Source: Bin25 sp026709415
Lineage (GTDB): Bacteria; Bacteroidota; Bacteroidia; Flavobacteriales; Flavobacteriaceae
NCBI GenBank assembly: GCA_965200045.1
Contig: OZ241330.1
Span: 620,001-684,000 of the forward strand
Direction: 5' to 3'
DNA length: 64,000 nt
Below are positions 43,700-53,539 of this stretch, piece after piece. The first letter of the stretch is position 1. Every line of letters starts with the position of its first letter. The translations under genes were made by a program, and so were the position numbers. Under the pieces are notes generated by a model. That model did no database searches and had not been told where the DNA came from. It worked only from the letters and a program-made list of their open reading frames with translations.

Positions 43700-44728
43700 A
43701 TGTCATTTAATATGGTAGATAAAGTAAAAGAGCATTTAGATATTGTCGAATCTTTTGATAGTCAAGATTCAAAGGAAATTGAAAATTTTCGAATCAAATA
43801 TTTAGGCAAAAAGGGAGTTGTTACAGGATTTTTTAAATCCATGGGACAACTTTCTCCCCAAGATCGGAAGCCATTTGGACAAATCGTCAATCAACTCAAA
43901 ACAGAAGTAGCTCAGAAAGTCAAAAGTTTAAAAACGCATTCAAAAGTTTCTAGTTCAAGTTCTAATGTACCTGATGCTACCAGACCAGGATTTCAAATTG
44001 AATCGGGGAGTCGACATCCTATATCGATTGTGAAGAACAAAATCATTGAAATATTTTCGACCGTTGGATTTGGATTATCTGAAGGACCAGAAATAGAAGA
44101 TGATTGGCACAATTTCACAGCATTAAATTTCCCCAAGCATCATCCAGCTAGAGACATGCAGGATACGTTTTATTTGAAGACGCCAGAGAATTATTTATTG
44201 AGAACGCACACATCCACGGTGCAAGTTAGGCATATGGAGACTCATCAGCCGCCGATAAGAATTATTTCTCCTGGTAGGGTCTTTCGAAGCGAAACGATAA
44301 CAGCTCGATCTCATTGCCTATTCCACCAAATTGAAGGACTTTATATCAACAAAAAAGTATCTTTTGCCGACTTAAAGCAAACCATTGAATATTTCTGTCA
44401 ATCCTTGTTTCAAAAAAGCAAAATGAGACTTCGTCCATCGTATTTTCCATTTACAGAACCTAGTGCTGAAGTGGATATCTACTGGGGGCTAGAAACGGAA
44501 GTAGACCATCGCATTACCAAGGGAACGGGTTGGTTAGAAATCATGGGTTGTGGTATGGTTGATCCCAATGTTTTAGATAATTGCAGTATCGATTCCAACA
44601 AGTTTAGTGGTTATGCATTTGGACTGGGAATTGAACGAATTGCCATGCTATTGTACCAAATAGAAGACATCCGATTGTTCTATGAGAATGACATTCGTTT
44701 TTTACGTCAATTCAAATCGGTCATCTGA
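43700..44728 (+). CDS. pheS: Phenylalanyl-tRNA synthetase alpha subunit
   Basis: Charges tRNA-Phe as part of the alpha2beta2 enzyme. An N-terminal coiled-coil domain (about 1-85, IKYLGKKGVVTGFFKSMG) precedes the class II catalytic core with motif 1 (GFGLSEGPEIEDDWHNFTALNFPKHHPARDMQDTFY), motif 2 (GRVFRSETITARSHCLFHQIEGLYI) and motif 3 (GYAFGLGIERIAMLLY). The ATG at 43700 gives 342 aa, the usual length; the frame extends to 43628 without support, and ATG 43712 is another candidate. pheT is not in the window, so the operon is split. Confidence 0.96.
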   Translation: MSFNMVDKVKEHLDIVESFDSQDSKEIENFRIKYLGKKGVVTGFFKSMGQLSPQDRKPFGQIVNQLKTEVAQKVKSLKTHSKVSSSSSNVPDATRPGFQIESGSRHPISIVKNKIIEIFSTVGFGLSEGPEIEDDWHNFTALNFPKHHPARDMQDTFYLKTPENYLLRTHTSTVQVRHMETHQPPIRIISPGRVFRSETITARSHCLFHQIEGLYINKKVSFADLKQTIEYFCQSLFQKSKMRLRPSYFPFTEPSAEVDIYWGLETEVDHRITKGTGWLEIMGCGMVDPNVLDNCSIDSNKFSGYAFGLGIERIAMLLYQIEDIRLFYENDIRFLRQFKSVI

Positions 44729-44811
44729 TTTTTGGAACAATGAGTGGTTTAGAATTTTTTAGCGGTTGCTGTTGGAATGGAACTGATATCAAATAACTAT
44801 CCTTTTCAAAA

Positions 44812-47800
44812 TCAACTAACGGCTCTAGCTTCGATGTATAATTCAGGGGGCATGCGATTTTCTAGTCGCCAAGTAATGGTCATAGGACGTTCTCCGGCGT
44901 GACCTTGATACTGTGCAGGGCCTAAAAAATAATAGGGCATCGTGCGTTTCCCAAACTTCTTATGAGTCCTAACAAACAGTAAAGGGGTGATGCCTTCTTT
45001 TTCATGTTGTGTATGTCGTAAGCCCTTTTTCCCTGAAGATGAAGTGGTGCTTTGAGATTGCCAGTGAAAAAGAGTTTCATTTATTGCATAGTCTTTGTAT
45101 CGTGTTGTCGAAGAATAATCCTCTTCTTTTTTATGAAGAGTAACAAAAAAAAGATTGCATTTGGTTCTTTCATTATAGTAGACGCCCTCTCTTGGTAGAT
45201 ATAATTTTCCATTTCTTATATCATTAAAAGCAGCTAGAACTTGATCTCTTGAATATTGGCAATGAATGTTGAGCGGAATATGTTCATCACGAAGTGGAAT
45301 GGAGTTAGAGACATGTCGGATGTTTTCATACAAAAGATCAAAAAGTGCTATTAATTCAGAGCAAATCGCTTTTTCTTCTAATAATTGAGCGAAGTAGAAT
45401 TTAGGATTTCCCGCTGCTTTTTGATCAAAGAGCACACATAGTAACATCAAAAGCATTCTTTGTTGCTTGGGCTGTAGCGAGGTATAATCTTTTGGGTTCT
45501 TTAATAGGTTTCTATAAAAATCAATTAATTCTCTATCGTCCAATTGAAAAAGACTTCCGATTCTTTTACCAATAGTTTCCTCAAATGAGCTTTTTGTCGT
45601 TGCTTCCAAACCAGCGAGCCTCCTAAAACGAGTCCAATACCATTGATTCGTTGTGTAGAATTCTCGAACATCCATTTGGATTTCGCTGAGAAACTGTTTC
45701 AATGTTGTATCTGGTCCCAAGGACTGGAGTTCAACCGTGAGACTTCTAGCATTGGTTTGAATCGAGTTTTTGATGTTTTCTAAAACGAGTTCTTTACTGA
45801 ATTTGTCAAATTGAATGGCACAACCACTTGGCAGAAATGGAAATCCTGATTCGAATTGCTTTTTAACTGTCCTTCTTGAGGGAGTTTCTAATAGCGCTTT
45901 ATAACGCAAATCAAAACGAAATTCTCTATGAGCTCCTCCAATAAAATCAAGGACCGTTAAACAATCTTTATCTGGATGCTTACGAAGACCACGTCCTAAC
46001 TGTTGAAGGAAGATAGTGGCACTTTCTGTTGGCCTCAAGAAAAGGACGGTATTGATTTGAGGAATATCAACCCCTTCATTGTAGATGTCAACTGCAAAAA
46101 TGATGTTGATGGTTCCATTGTTCAACTCCCCTTTTGCTTTCTCTCTGACTATTGGATCGGTTTGCCCCGTAATAGCAATCGCTGAGACCCCATGCTTCTT
46201 GAAATAGGAAGCCATGAAATTGGCATGGTCGACACCGACACAAAAACCAATGGCTTTTAAGTCTTTGATATCCCCTATATAATCTAAAAGAGCATTGAAA
46301 ATCAAACGAGCTCTTTGGTCACTTGCGGTGTATAATTGAGATAATTCTGATTCGGAGTACCTTCCACGATTCCAAGAAATACTGGATAAGTCCATTCCAT
46401 CACTGATGCCGAAGTATTGAAATGGCACCAATAAATCTTGATGGATGGCATCCCATAATCTCAATTCAGCAGCCATTTTCCCATCAAACCAGTTGAGAAT
46501 ATCCAACCCATCAGTCCTTTCAGGAGTTGCCGTTAAGCCTAATAAATATTTTGGTCGAAAATGATGCAGAATGTTCTGATATGTTTCGGCGGCGGCATGA
46601 TGAAACTCATCAATAATAATCATATCAAAGTGTTGGGGATTTAATTGAGATAGGTATCGATCTTTCGATAAAGATTGAACCGATGCGAAGACATGATGCC
46701 AATCATGTGGTTTGTTCGCCCCATCGATTCGTTCTCCAAAATGAGTGTCCCGAAGTACCATACGGAAAGTATCTAGAGATTGTTTTAAAATTTCTTTTCG
46801 ATGCGCTAAAAAAAGCAGACGCAATTGTTTATGTTCACGATAGAGGCGTCTATAATCCAATGCGGCCATGATGGTTTTTCCGGTTCCAGTAGCCGCGACA
46901 ATTAAATTTTTATACCGATGATGAACCGTTCGTTCTATGTGAATCTTTTCGAGAATTTCAGATTGAAATTCATAGGGTTTGATGTCAATATATGGTAGAT
47001 CGGAAGAATCATGATTTTGTTTTTTGATTGCCTCATCAAATTGTTTTTTATGTTGTTCTGTGCCATCATATCTTTCAAAATCAAGGCTTTGCCAGTAGGT
47101 TTCAAAGGTGGCCTCAAAAACCTTGATGATTTGAGGCGCATGGGTATTGGAGATTCGAACATTCCATTCTTTTCCTTCCGTTTGTGCGGTTTGAGAAAGA
47201 TTAGAAGATCCGATATAGGCCGTCGAATAGCCAGAATTTCTATAAAATAACCATGACTTTGCATGTAGCCGGGTATTCCTTGTATTGTAGGATACTTTCA
47301 CTTCAGCTCCCATGTTGGTTAAAACGTCAATGGCCTTTCGTTGTGTCACGCCCATGTAAACTGTGGTGAGAACTCTTAAACGTCCGCCATTATCAATAAA
47401 AGTTTTTAAATCTTGTTTGTAGAGATTCAGCCCAGACATTTTGATAAAGGAGCAAAGCAAATCAATACGGTCGGCAGAAGGAATTTCGGATCGAATATGA
47501 TGAATTAAGCTCTCCTCTTTTGATTGTGCAATCAAGTGTGAAGCAATCAATGATTTGGATGGCCTACTCGGTCCTTTTTGATGGGTCAATTTTTCTTCAG
47601 ACAGTCGATAAACGGCTCTTAAAACCCGATTGGTGACCTGACTTTTTGAAGAATTATTTTCTATGTGTTGGAGTAGCTGATTGACAAATGCGATTTGCTG
47701 ATCTACTTTTTTGTTTAAAAGAATGGGCTTGAGTGTTTCGATGAGATGAATCAGCAATAATTCAACGCATTCTTCTTTGTTGTTAATTTCAGGGTGATCC

Positions 47801-47892
47801 ATCCCCAACTCAGAATGATTCCTCAAGACTTTTTCCACTTCAAAAGACAGAAACTTTTCGTAGAGTCCTTCAGAAAACCTTTTTTTAGCCAT
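44812..47892 (-). CDS. PLD-nuclease-like + superfamily II helicase + DUF3427 protein
   Basis: 1026-aa cytosolic enzyme. An N-terminal phospholipase-D-like domain carries one HxK motif (H210-A-K212) with IGSSNLSQTAQTEGKEWN. The SF2 helicase core has Walker A AATGTGKT (333-340), DEFH box at 428-431, LGLTATPERTDG (about 450) and motif VI QQLGRGLRKHPDK. A DUF3427 C-terminal region follows (about 700-1026, with RDEHIPLNIHCQYSRDQVLAAF and FLGPAQYQGHAGERPM). The same domain order is known from a widespread family often found near mobile or defence genes. A nuclease-helicase role in DNA processing or defence is likely but unproven. No methylase or partner gene is adjacent. Frame intact. Confidence 0.9.
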   Translation of the reverse strand: MAKKRFSEGLYEKFLSFEVEKVLRNHSELGMDHPEINNKEECVELLLIHLIETLKPILLNKKVDQQIAFVNQLLQHIENNSSKSQVTNRVLRAVYRLSEEKLTHQKGPSRPSKSLIASHLIAQSKEESLIHHIRSEIPSADRIDLLCSFIKMSGLNLYKQDLKTFIDNGGRLRVLTTVYMGVTQRKAIDVLTNMGAEVKVSYNTRNTRLHAKSWLFYRNSGYSTAYIGSSNLSQTAQTEGKEWNVRISNTHAPQIIKVFEATFETYWQSLDFERYDGTEQHKKQFDEAIKKQNHDSSDLPYIDIKPYEFQSEILEKIHIERTVHHRYKNLIVAATGTGKTIMAALDYRRLYREHKQLRLLFLAHRKEILKQSLDTFRMVLRDTHFGERIDGANKPHDWHHVFASVQSLSKDRYLSQLNPQHFDMIIIDEFHHAAAETYQNILHHFRPKYLLGLTATPERTDGLDILNWFDGKMAAELRLWDAIHQDLLVPFQYFGISDGMDLSSISWNRGRYSESELSQLYTASDQRARLIFNALLDYIGDIKDLKAIGFCVGVDHANFMASYFKKHGVSAIAITGQTDPIVREKAKGELNNGTINIIFAVDIYNEGVDIPQINTVLFLRPTESATIFLQQLGRGLRKHPDKDCLTVLDFIGGAHREFRFDLRYKALLETPSRRTVKKQFESGFPFLPSGCAIQFDKFSKELVLENIKNSIQTNARSLTVELQSLGPDTTLKQFLSEIQMDVREFYTTNQWYWTRFRRLAGLEATTKSSFEETIGKRIGSLFQLDDRELIDFYRNLLKNPKDYTSLQPKQQRMLLMLLCVLFDQKAAGNPKFYFAQLLEEKAICSELIALFDLLYENIRHVSNSIPLRDEHIPLNIHCQYSRDQVLAAFNDIRNGKLYLPREGVYYNERTKCNLFFVTLHKKEEDYSSTTRYKDYAINETLFHWQSQSTTSSSGKKGLRHTQHEKEGITPLLFVRTHKKFGKRTMPYYFLGPAQYQGHAGERPMTITWRLENRMPPELYIEARAVS

Positions 47893-47955
47893 TGATTGTA
47901 CTGAATGGTTTGTGAATCAATTCAAGGGAATTGGCGAAAATTTCATGATCATCGT

Positions 47956-49743
47956 TTAGTCATCGATGGAGTCAGAAAGAGCATTAAAATTCAAAGCCAC
48001 TTCAATTAAAGCTAAATGGGAATAAGCTTGAGGGAAGTTACCCAATAATCGCTTTGATTCAAAATCAATATCTTCACTAAAAAGCCCTAAATGATTCCCA
48101 TAGGAAAGAACTTGGTCAAATAATTTTTTGGCCTTTTTGATTTGCCCTAGTTTGATTAAACTACTGATAAACCAAAGAGTACAAATAGTGAAAGAAGATT
48201 TGGGGGTGCCAAAATCATCTACATTTTTGTAGCGATACAAAAGACCATCCTGTAGTAAATGTTTTTCAATGGCTTGGACTGTTTTGACAAATCTTGGATC
48301 GTTAGCATCAATAAAACCATGACTTTCCATTAATAAAATGGAGCTGTCTAAATGCTGACAACCATATGATTGGGTAAACGACTGTAATTCTTCACTCCAT
48401 GCCTTTTTGAGAATATCTTCTTTGATTTGGTCTCTGATGGGCGTCCATTCTTCGATGCATCGTTGTTTTTTAAAAATGGTTGCAATGGAAATACCCCGGT
48501 CAAGAGCCACCCAACAGAATAATTTTGAAAAAGTAAAGTGTAAGTCATTGTTTCGAAACTCCCAAATTCCTTTATCGGGGAGATGCCAATGATTGACGAC
48601 AAAGCGCACCAAATTCTTGACAATGGACCATAACTCTTCATGTTTGGGAAGATCATGGGGATGCTTTAATACTTGTATGTGAATGGCATCCATCAAAATA
48701 CCATAAATATCGTGTTGCTTTTGTAAATAGGCTGCATTTCCGATACGAACTGGTTTGGAATTTAAATAGCCAGTGAGGTGATCAAGCGTTGACTCTGTGA
48801 GCACTTTTTCTCCATTGATGCCATACATGATGCGAAGTTGTTCTGCCTTGTGTGGTATCAATCCAATGATAAAGTCCAAGTAACGATTGACAATACGCGT
48901 GTGCCCCAATTTGGATATCACTTGAACGACCATCGAAGCATCTCGAATCCAACAATAGCGATAGTCCCAGTTACGTTCTTCTCCGATGGATTCAGGAATG
49001 GACGTCGTGGGAGCTGCTAGAATCGCGCCTGTTTTATCATAGGATAATAATTTTAGAGTTAATGCACTTCGCGTGATGGTTTGGTTGTAATGCTTGAAAA
49101 CTGGAGCTTTTTGGCACCAATCAAGCCAATAGGATAGGGTTTTCTTTAGCTTTTCGTTGACGTATTCTAATGTCGGGGGAACGATTTTTTCGTTATAAGT
49201 TAACAGAAAGAAAAGATCATGGTCAAGTTCAAAGTTGTTTGCCGACAAAACGAGTTCATGTTCTAGGTTGGTATACAAAAAGACCGTATCAAATCGCTTA
49301 GCTTCAACAACGCTTCGGATATGTTTTCCCCGCACCGTTGTTTGGGTGGTTTCCGAACCATATCCTAGTTTGGGATTGTATTCAACGGAAATGGTTGGTG
49401 TCCCTTGAAGTTTTTTTACGATTCTTAAAATTTCAGGAGGGGAGTGATATTCATTGCCACGCTCTCGAGGATACCTTGGCATAAAATCAATCACTTCGAT
49501 AACACCATCAGAGCAAGTCAATTTCGTTTGAAGAATACATGTATTATCGATATAACTTTGAGATGTTTTGATCAATGATTTGGATCTGATGGCGAAATTT
49601 CCACCAGCTTGGTGGTCTAAAATTTTGGCAAAAACGGAAGAAGAATCAAATTCTGGCAAACAACACCAATCGATAGAACTATCGCTTTGAATTAGAGCAG
49701 CCGATCGACAATTGCCAATAATACCATAATGAAGATTCTCCAA
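47956..49743 (-). CDS. Glycoside hydrolase family 15 protein (glucoamylase/trehalase-like)
   Basis: N-terminal trehalase-like/DUF5911 domain (YGIIGNCRSAALIQSDSSIDW, LPEFDSSSVFAKIL) and a GH15 (alpha/alpha)6 catalytic domain with the hallmark GEERNWDYRYCWIRDASMV and later general acid/base regions. The frame lacks an ATG at its beginning; family alignment places the start at the TTG at 49743 (reads M-E-N-L-H-Y-G-I-I-G), though the frame is open to 49866. No signal peptide, hence cytosolic. It is divergent from the OtsA-OtsB fusion with a shared promoter region of about 270 bp, so trehalose or a related alpha-glucan is its likely substrate. Confidence 0.88.
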   Translation of the reverse strand: MENLHYGIIGNCRSAALIQSDSSIDWCCLPEFDSSSVFAKILDHQAGGNFAIRSKSLIKTSQSYIDNTCILQTKLTCSDGVIEVIDFMPRYPRERGNEYHSPPEILRIVKKLQGTPTISVEYNPKLGYGSETTQTTVRGKHIRSVVEAKRFDTVFLYTNLEHELVLSANNFELDHDLFFLLTYNEKIVPPTLEYVNEKLKKTLSYWLDWCQKAPVFKHYNQTITRSALTLKLLSYDKTGAILAAPTTSIPESIGEERNWDYRYCWIRDASMVVQVISKLGHTRIVNRYLDFIIGLIPHKAEQLRIMYGINGEKVLTESTLDHLTGYLNSKPVRIGNAAYLQKQHDIYGILMDAIHIQVLKHPHDLPKHEELWSIVKNLVRFVVNHWHLPDKGIWEFRNNDLHFTFSKLFCWVALDRGISIATIFKKQRCIEEWTPIRDQIKEDILKKAWSEELQSFTQSYGCQHLDSSILLMESHGFIDANDPRFVKTVQAIEKHLLQDGLLYRYKNVDDFGTPKSSFTICTLWFISSLIKLGQIKKAKKLFDQVLSYGNHLGLFSEDIDFESKRLLGNFPQAYSHLALIEVALNFNALSDSIDD

Positions 49744-50014
49744 CAAACCAAAAAATTTGGACGTGCAATTTAGTTTTGCCACACCATTATTCCAAAATGG
49801 TCGAGCAACTAATTTTTCTGACAGATTCAAAATAAAGATGTTCAACACCCATATTTGTTGTCCCAAACATTGTAAAATAGATTATAGGTTTTTGTCTTTT
49901 ATCAAAAAAAACTCAAGCAATGAAGCGAGATTTTGAAACGGACACAAAGATTATTTTTTTAAACGGAATGTGTCGGAATATAAACTTAACTTTTAACTCG
50001 AGTTTTTAATCCCA

Positions 50015-52216
50015 ATGAGCAAAAATATTATCGTATCCAATCGATTGCCACTTCAAATTGTTGAACATCATGGTGAGTACAACTTTGTTTCCACAAGTGG
50101 TGGATTAGCCACAGGGATGAAATCGGTCCACCAACATGGAAATTCTCTTTGGATTGGATGGCCGGGCATTGAACACGATTCCATCCAATCCAATCAATGG
50201 AATATTTTGAAAAAGGCATTAATTCAAGACAAATACATTCCGATTCCATTGAAGAAAAAGGAAATGGAGGATTTTTACTACGGACTTTCCAATGAGTGTC
50301 TTTGGCCTCTATTTCATTATTTCATTGAATTTTCAAAGTTTAATCAAAAACATTGGAACTCATATTTCAAAGTCAATCGAAAATTTGCTGATGCGGTTAT
50401 TGAAAATTTACAACCAGGAGATTACGTTTGGATTCATGATTATCAGTTACTATTATGCCCAGGCATGATTCGTGAGGTTGTTCCAGAAGTAACGATTGGT
50501 TTTTTTCTTCATATACCATTTCCATCTTTTGAGATTTTTAGAATATTCCCTTGGCGTACCGAATTACTCAATGGGATGTTGGGAGCAGATCTCATAGGGT
50601 TTCATACCTATGATTACCAAAGACATTTCATCAGCTCGGTTAAAAGAATACTGAGATTAGAAGTAAGTTACAATATTGTGGATTATAAAACCAGAAAAAT
50701 TCAGGTGAGTACCTTTCCAATGGGAATTGACTATCAGAAGTTTGAAAATATTGCCATCGAACATTTTGAACAGAAAAAAGAAGAACATTCTGAAATCTTC
50801 AATTTGCTTAGAGAGTACAAAATGCTCGATCAAGCAAACAAAATCATTCTATCCATTGACCGACTGGATTATACCAAAGGCGTTCTCAATCGTTTAGAAG
50901 CCTTTGAAGAATTATTAGAAAAATACCCCCATTACATCAAGCACGTCCATTTAATTATGTTGATGGTGCCATCTCGATCAAGCGTACCGCATTACAAACG
51001 TTTGAAAAGAGAAACCGATCGAACCGTTGGTCGAATCAATGGAAAGTATGCTCTTTTGGGTTGGACTCCCATTTTGTATTTCTATCGATCGATGCCTTTT
51101 GATCATTTAATCGACTTGTATATCAGTGCCGATGTAGCCATGATTACTCCGGTCCGGGATGGCATGAATCTAGTAGCGAAAGAATATGTCGCCACCAGGG
51201 TCAATAATGATGGTGTCTTGATTTTAAGTGAAATGGCCGGGGCCTCCAAAGAATTTTTTGACGCGCTTTTGGTCAATCCTTTTGATAAAGTCGATATGGT
51301 TGAAAAGCTAATGCAAGCTATTGAAATGCCCATTGAAGAGCAACATCAAAGAATGCTGAGACTCAAAAAAAGAGCACGACGGTATGATGTGACCAAATGG
51401 TCCAATCAATTTATGAATACTTTGAAAGAAACGGAATTGTTGAACCAAGATGAAACGAGCATCAAAATAAATGAGACGATAGCTCAAACGATTTCAAGCC
51501 AATTTAAAAAAGCGAAAAATCGATTGTTATTACTGGACTATGATGGAACATTGGTTGGGTTTCATGAAAATCCTGAAAAGTCCATTCCAGATAAAGAACT
51601 CTATGACATTTTTGACCAATTATGTTCTCAAAAAAATTTAGATGTAGCCATTATCAGTGGAAGAGGCCAAAACTTTTTAGACAAACATTTTGGACGATAT
51701 CCCATAACATTGGTAGCCGAGCATGGATACCACCAAAAATTAGTCAATAAACAGTGGAAAACCACAGATGTTCAGAATGTAGAATGGAAACACCATATTA
51801 TTCCGATTGTTGAAACGTTTACGGACAATACTCCTGGAACATTTATAGAAGAAAAAGAAAATTCATTGGTTTGGCATTATCGAAAAACCGATCCTGAATT
51901 AGCTAAAGTTAGAGTGGTGGAACTTAAAACATTATTGAGTAGTCTTGTTGCTGATGAGTTGAAAATAATGGACGGTGATAAAATCATCGAAGTTGTGAGC
52001 TCCAGGGTGCATAAAGGAGTCGCAGCGACACAACTATATGCGCGAAAGGTCTATGATTCGGTGATCGTCTTAGGCGATGATATCACCGATGAAAACATGT
52101 TTGCCGATTTACCTCAAGAAGTGATTAAAATTAAAGTGGGAACCAAACAGACGTTAGCAAATTATTACTTTAAAAGTCAAATTGAGGTGAGACCGTTTTT
52201 AAAACGTTTATATTGA
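50015..52216 (+). CDS. otsAB: Bifunctional trehalose-6-phosphate synthase/phosphatase
   Basis: Makes trehalose from UDP-glucose and glucose-6-phosphate. The GT20 synthase domain (about 1-465) has VSNRLPLQI, the SGGLATGM loop, WIHDYQLLLCP, FFLHIPFPS and DRLDYTKGVLNRLEAFE. The HAD phosphatase domain (about 500-733) starts with D508-Y-D510-G-T, followed by AIISGRG and LGDDITDENMF. Both active sites look intact, so this is a true two-step fusion. It is divergent from a GH15 gene that may degrade the product or release glucose, suggesting osmotic or desiccation response. Confidence 0.95.
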   Translation: MSKNIIVSNRLPLQIVEHHGEYNFVSTSGGLATGMKSVHQHGNSLWIGWPGIEHDSIQSNQWNILKKALIQDKYIPIPLKKKEMEDFYYGLSNECLWPLFHYFIEFSKFNQKHWNSYFKVNRKFADAVIENLQPGDYVWIHDYQLLLCPGMIREVVPEVTIGFFLHIPFPSFEIFRIFPWRTELLNGMLGADLIGFHTYDYQRHFISSVKRILRLEVSYNIVDYKTRKIQVSTFPMGIDYQKFENIAIEHFEQKKEEHSEIFNLLREYKMLDQANKIILSIDRLDYTKGVLNRLEAFEELLEKYPHYIKHVHLIMLMVPSRSSVPHYKRLKRETDRTVGRINGKYALLGWTPILYFYRSMPFDHLIDLYISADVAMITPVRDGMNLVAKEYVATRVNNDGVLILSEMAGASKEFFDALLVNPFDKVDMVEKLMQAIEMPIEEQHQRMLRLKKRARRYDVTKWSNQFMNTLKETELLNQDETSIKINETIAQTISSQFKKAKNRLLLLDYDGTLVGFHENPEKSIPDKELYDIFDQLCSQKNLDVAIISGRGQNFLDKHFGRYPITLVAEHGYHQKLVNKQWKTTDVQNVEWKHHIIPIVETFTDNTPGTFIEEKENSLVWHYRKTDPELAKVRVVELKTLLSSLVADELKIMDGDKIIEVVSSRVHKGVAATQLYARKVYDSVIVLGDDITDENMFADLPQEVIKIKVGTKQTLANYYFKSQIEVRPFLKRLY

Positions 52217-52410
52217 ATTTATAGAATAGACATTTAAAAGAGATTGTTCAATAAACATAAAATGGGCTCTCCGTCTTTTGATTCATTTGAAATTATATTT
52301 ATGGAACTAAGGCTCGATGATCTTTCAAGGCAAAATCTCTGATATAGAAATTTATCTTTTTCAATATTTTAGTTTCCTTTGAGGAATTTTAATTAGAAAG
52401 ACAAAAAACC

Positions 52411-53520
52411 GTGATTAACAAACTTCGCATCAAGGGATTTAAATCAATTAATCAAGCTGAAGTTGAATTAAAATCAATTAACGTATTTATTGGAGCTAAT
52501 GGTGTTGGCAAGTCGAATTTCATGTTATTTTTTCATTTGTTAAATAACATATATGAAAAGAGATTAGAATACTATTCAATGATTAAGGGGGCTGACAAGT
52601 TATTACATTTTGGTCCTAAAAACACCGATAATATAGAGGGAGGTATCGAATTTAATCATGAAAAAGAATATAAATTTTCTTTGGTTCCTATAGATGAAAA
52701 TAAACTAAATATTAAATCAGAATTAGTCTCTTATAATGATTCTATTGTAGATAAGGTTGATTATTTTGAAAAAGGCATGTCGATTGATAATTTTTTAGGA
52801 GCTTCAGATAAAGAAAGTTTGCTAAAAGAAAAGGGGATGGAAAACAGCCCCATTTATTCTTGTATCAAGAATTATTTTGAAGACTTTAAAATTTATCATT
52901 TTCATGACACAACCAATAATGCATCTATAAGAACTCCTTGCTCGATTAATAACAATGTTAGATTGATGGGAGATGGGGGAAATATAGCTGCGATTTTGTA
53001 TTATCTTCAAGAAAAACACAACAAACATTTTCAAATTATTGAAAGTATCATTAAATCAACGGCTTCGTATTTTGGAGGGTTTAAGTTAAGGCCAGATAGA
53101 TTTAATGAAGAAAGAATCAATTTAGAATGGTACGAAAAAAATAATCCAGACTTTATTTTTAATGTAAAACAACTCTCAGATGGTACTTTAAGATTTATCG
53201 CATTAACCACACTTCTAATGCAACCGAGTCCGCCAAGAGTTATCATTATTGATGAACCCGAGCTGGGACTTCATCCCGTAGCAGTCTACAAACTTGCAGG
53301 AATGATACGAAGCGTTTCGTATAATTGTCAAATCATTGTTGCAACTCAATCGGTTCATCTTGTTAGTCAATTTGATCCTAATGATGTATTGACCGTCGAT
53401 AGAGTAAACTTCCAAACTGTTTTTAATCGACTCAATAGTGAAGAACTGGATGATTGGCTATCAGACTTTTCTTTAGGAGATCTGTGGCAAAAAAATATCA
53501 TTAAAGGACAACCGTATTAA
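52411..53520 (+). CDS. ABC/OLD-type AAA ATPase, partner of DUF4276
   Basis: 369-aa SMC/OLD-like ATPase. Walker A I-G28-A-N-G-V-G-K34-S (NVFIGANGVGKSN); a long helical insertion (about 90-210); ABC-signature-like VKQLSDGTLRFIALTTLLMQP; Walker B VIIIDEPELGLHP and the switch ATQSVHLV. The start is GTG at 52411, followed by the canonical MINKLRIKGFKSI. Together with a downstream TOPRIM DUF4276 gene it forms a two-gene unit of the kind seen in anti-phage systems such as OLD/PARIS-like ATPase + TOPRIM pairs. The ATPase looks intact while its partner is broken. The 194 bp before it are AT-rich without a gene. Confidence 0.85.
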   Translation: MINKLRIKGFKSINQAEVELKSINVFIGANGVGKSNFMLFFHLLNNIYEKRLEYYSMIKGADKLLHFGPKNTDNIEGGIEFNHEKEYKFSLVPIDENKLNIKSELVSYNDSIVDKVDYFEKGMSIDNFLGASDKESLLKEKGMENSPIYSCIKNYFEDFKIYHFHDTTNNASIRTPCSINNNVRLMGDGGNIAAILYYLQEKHNKHFQIIESIIKSTASYFGGFKLRPDRFNEERINLEWYEKNNPDFIFNVKQLSDGTLRFIALTTLLMQPSPPRVIIIDEPELGLHPVAVYKLAGMIRSVSYNCQIIVATQSVHLVSQFDPNDVLTVDRVNFQTVFNRLNSEELDDWLSDFSLGDLWQKNIIKGQPY

Positions 53521-53539
53521 ATTCAATAGATTTCATTGT

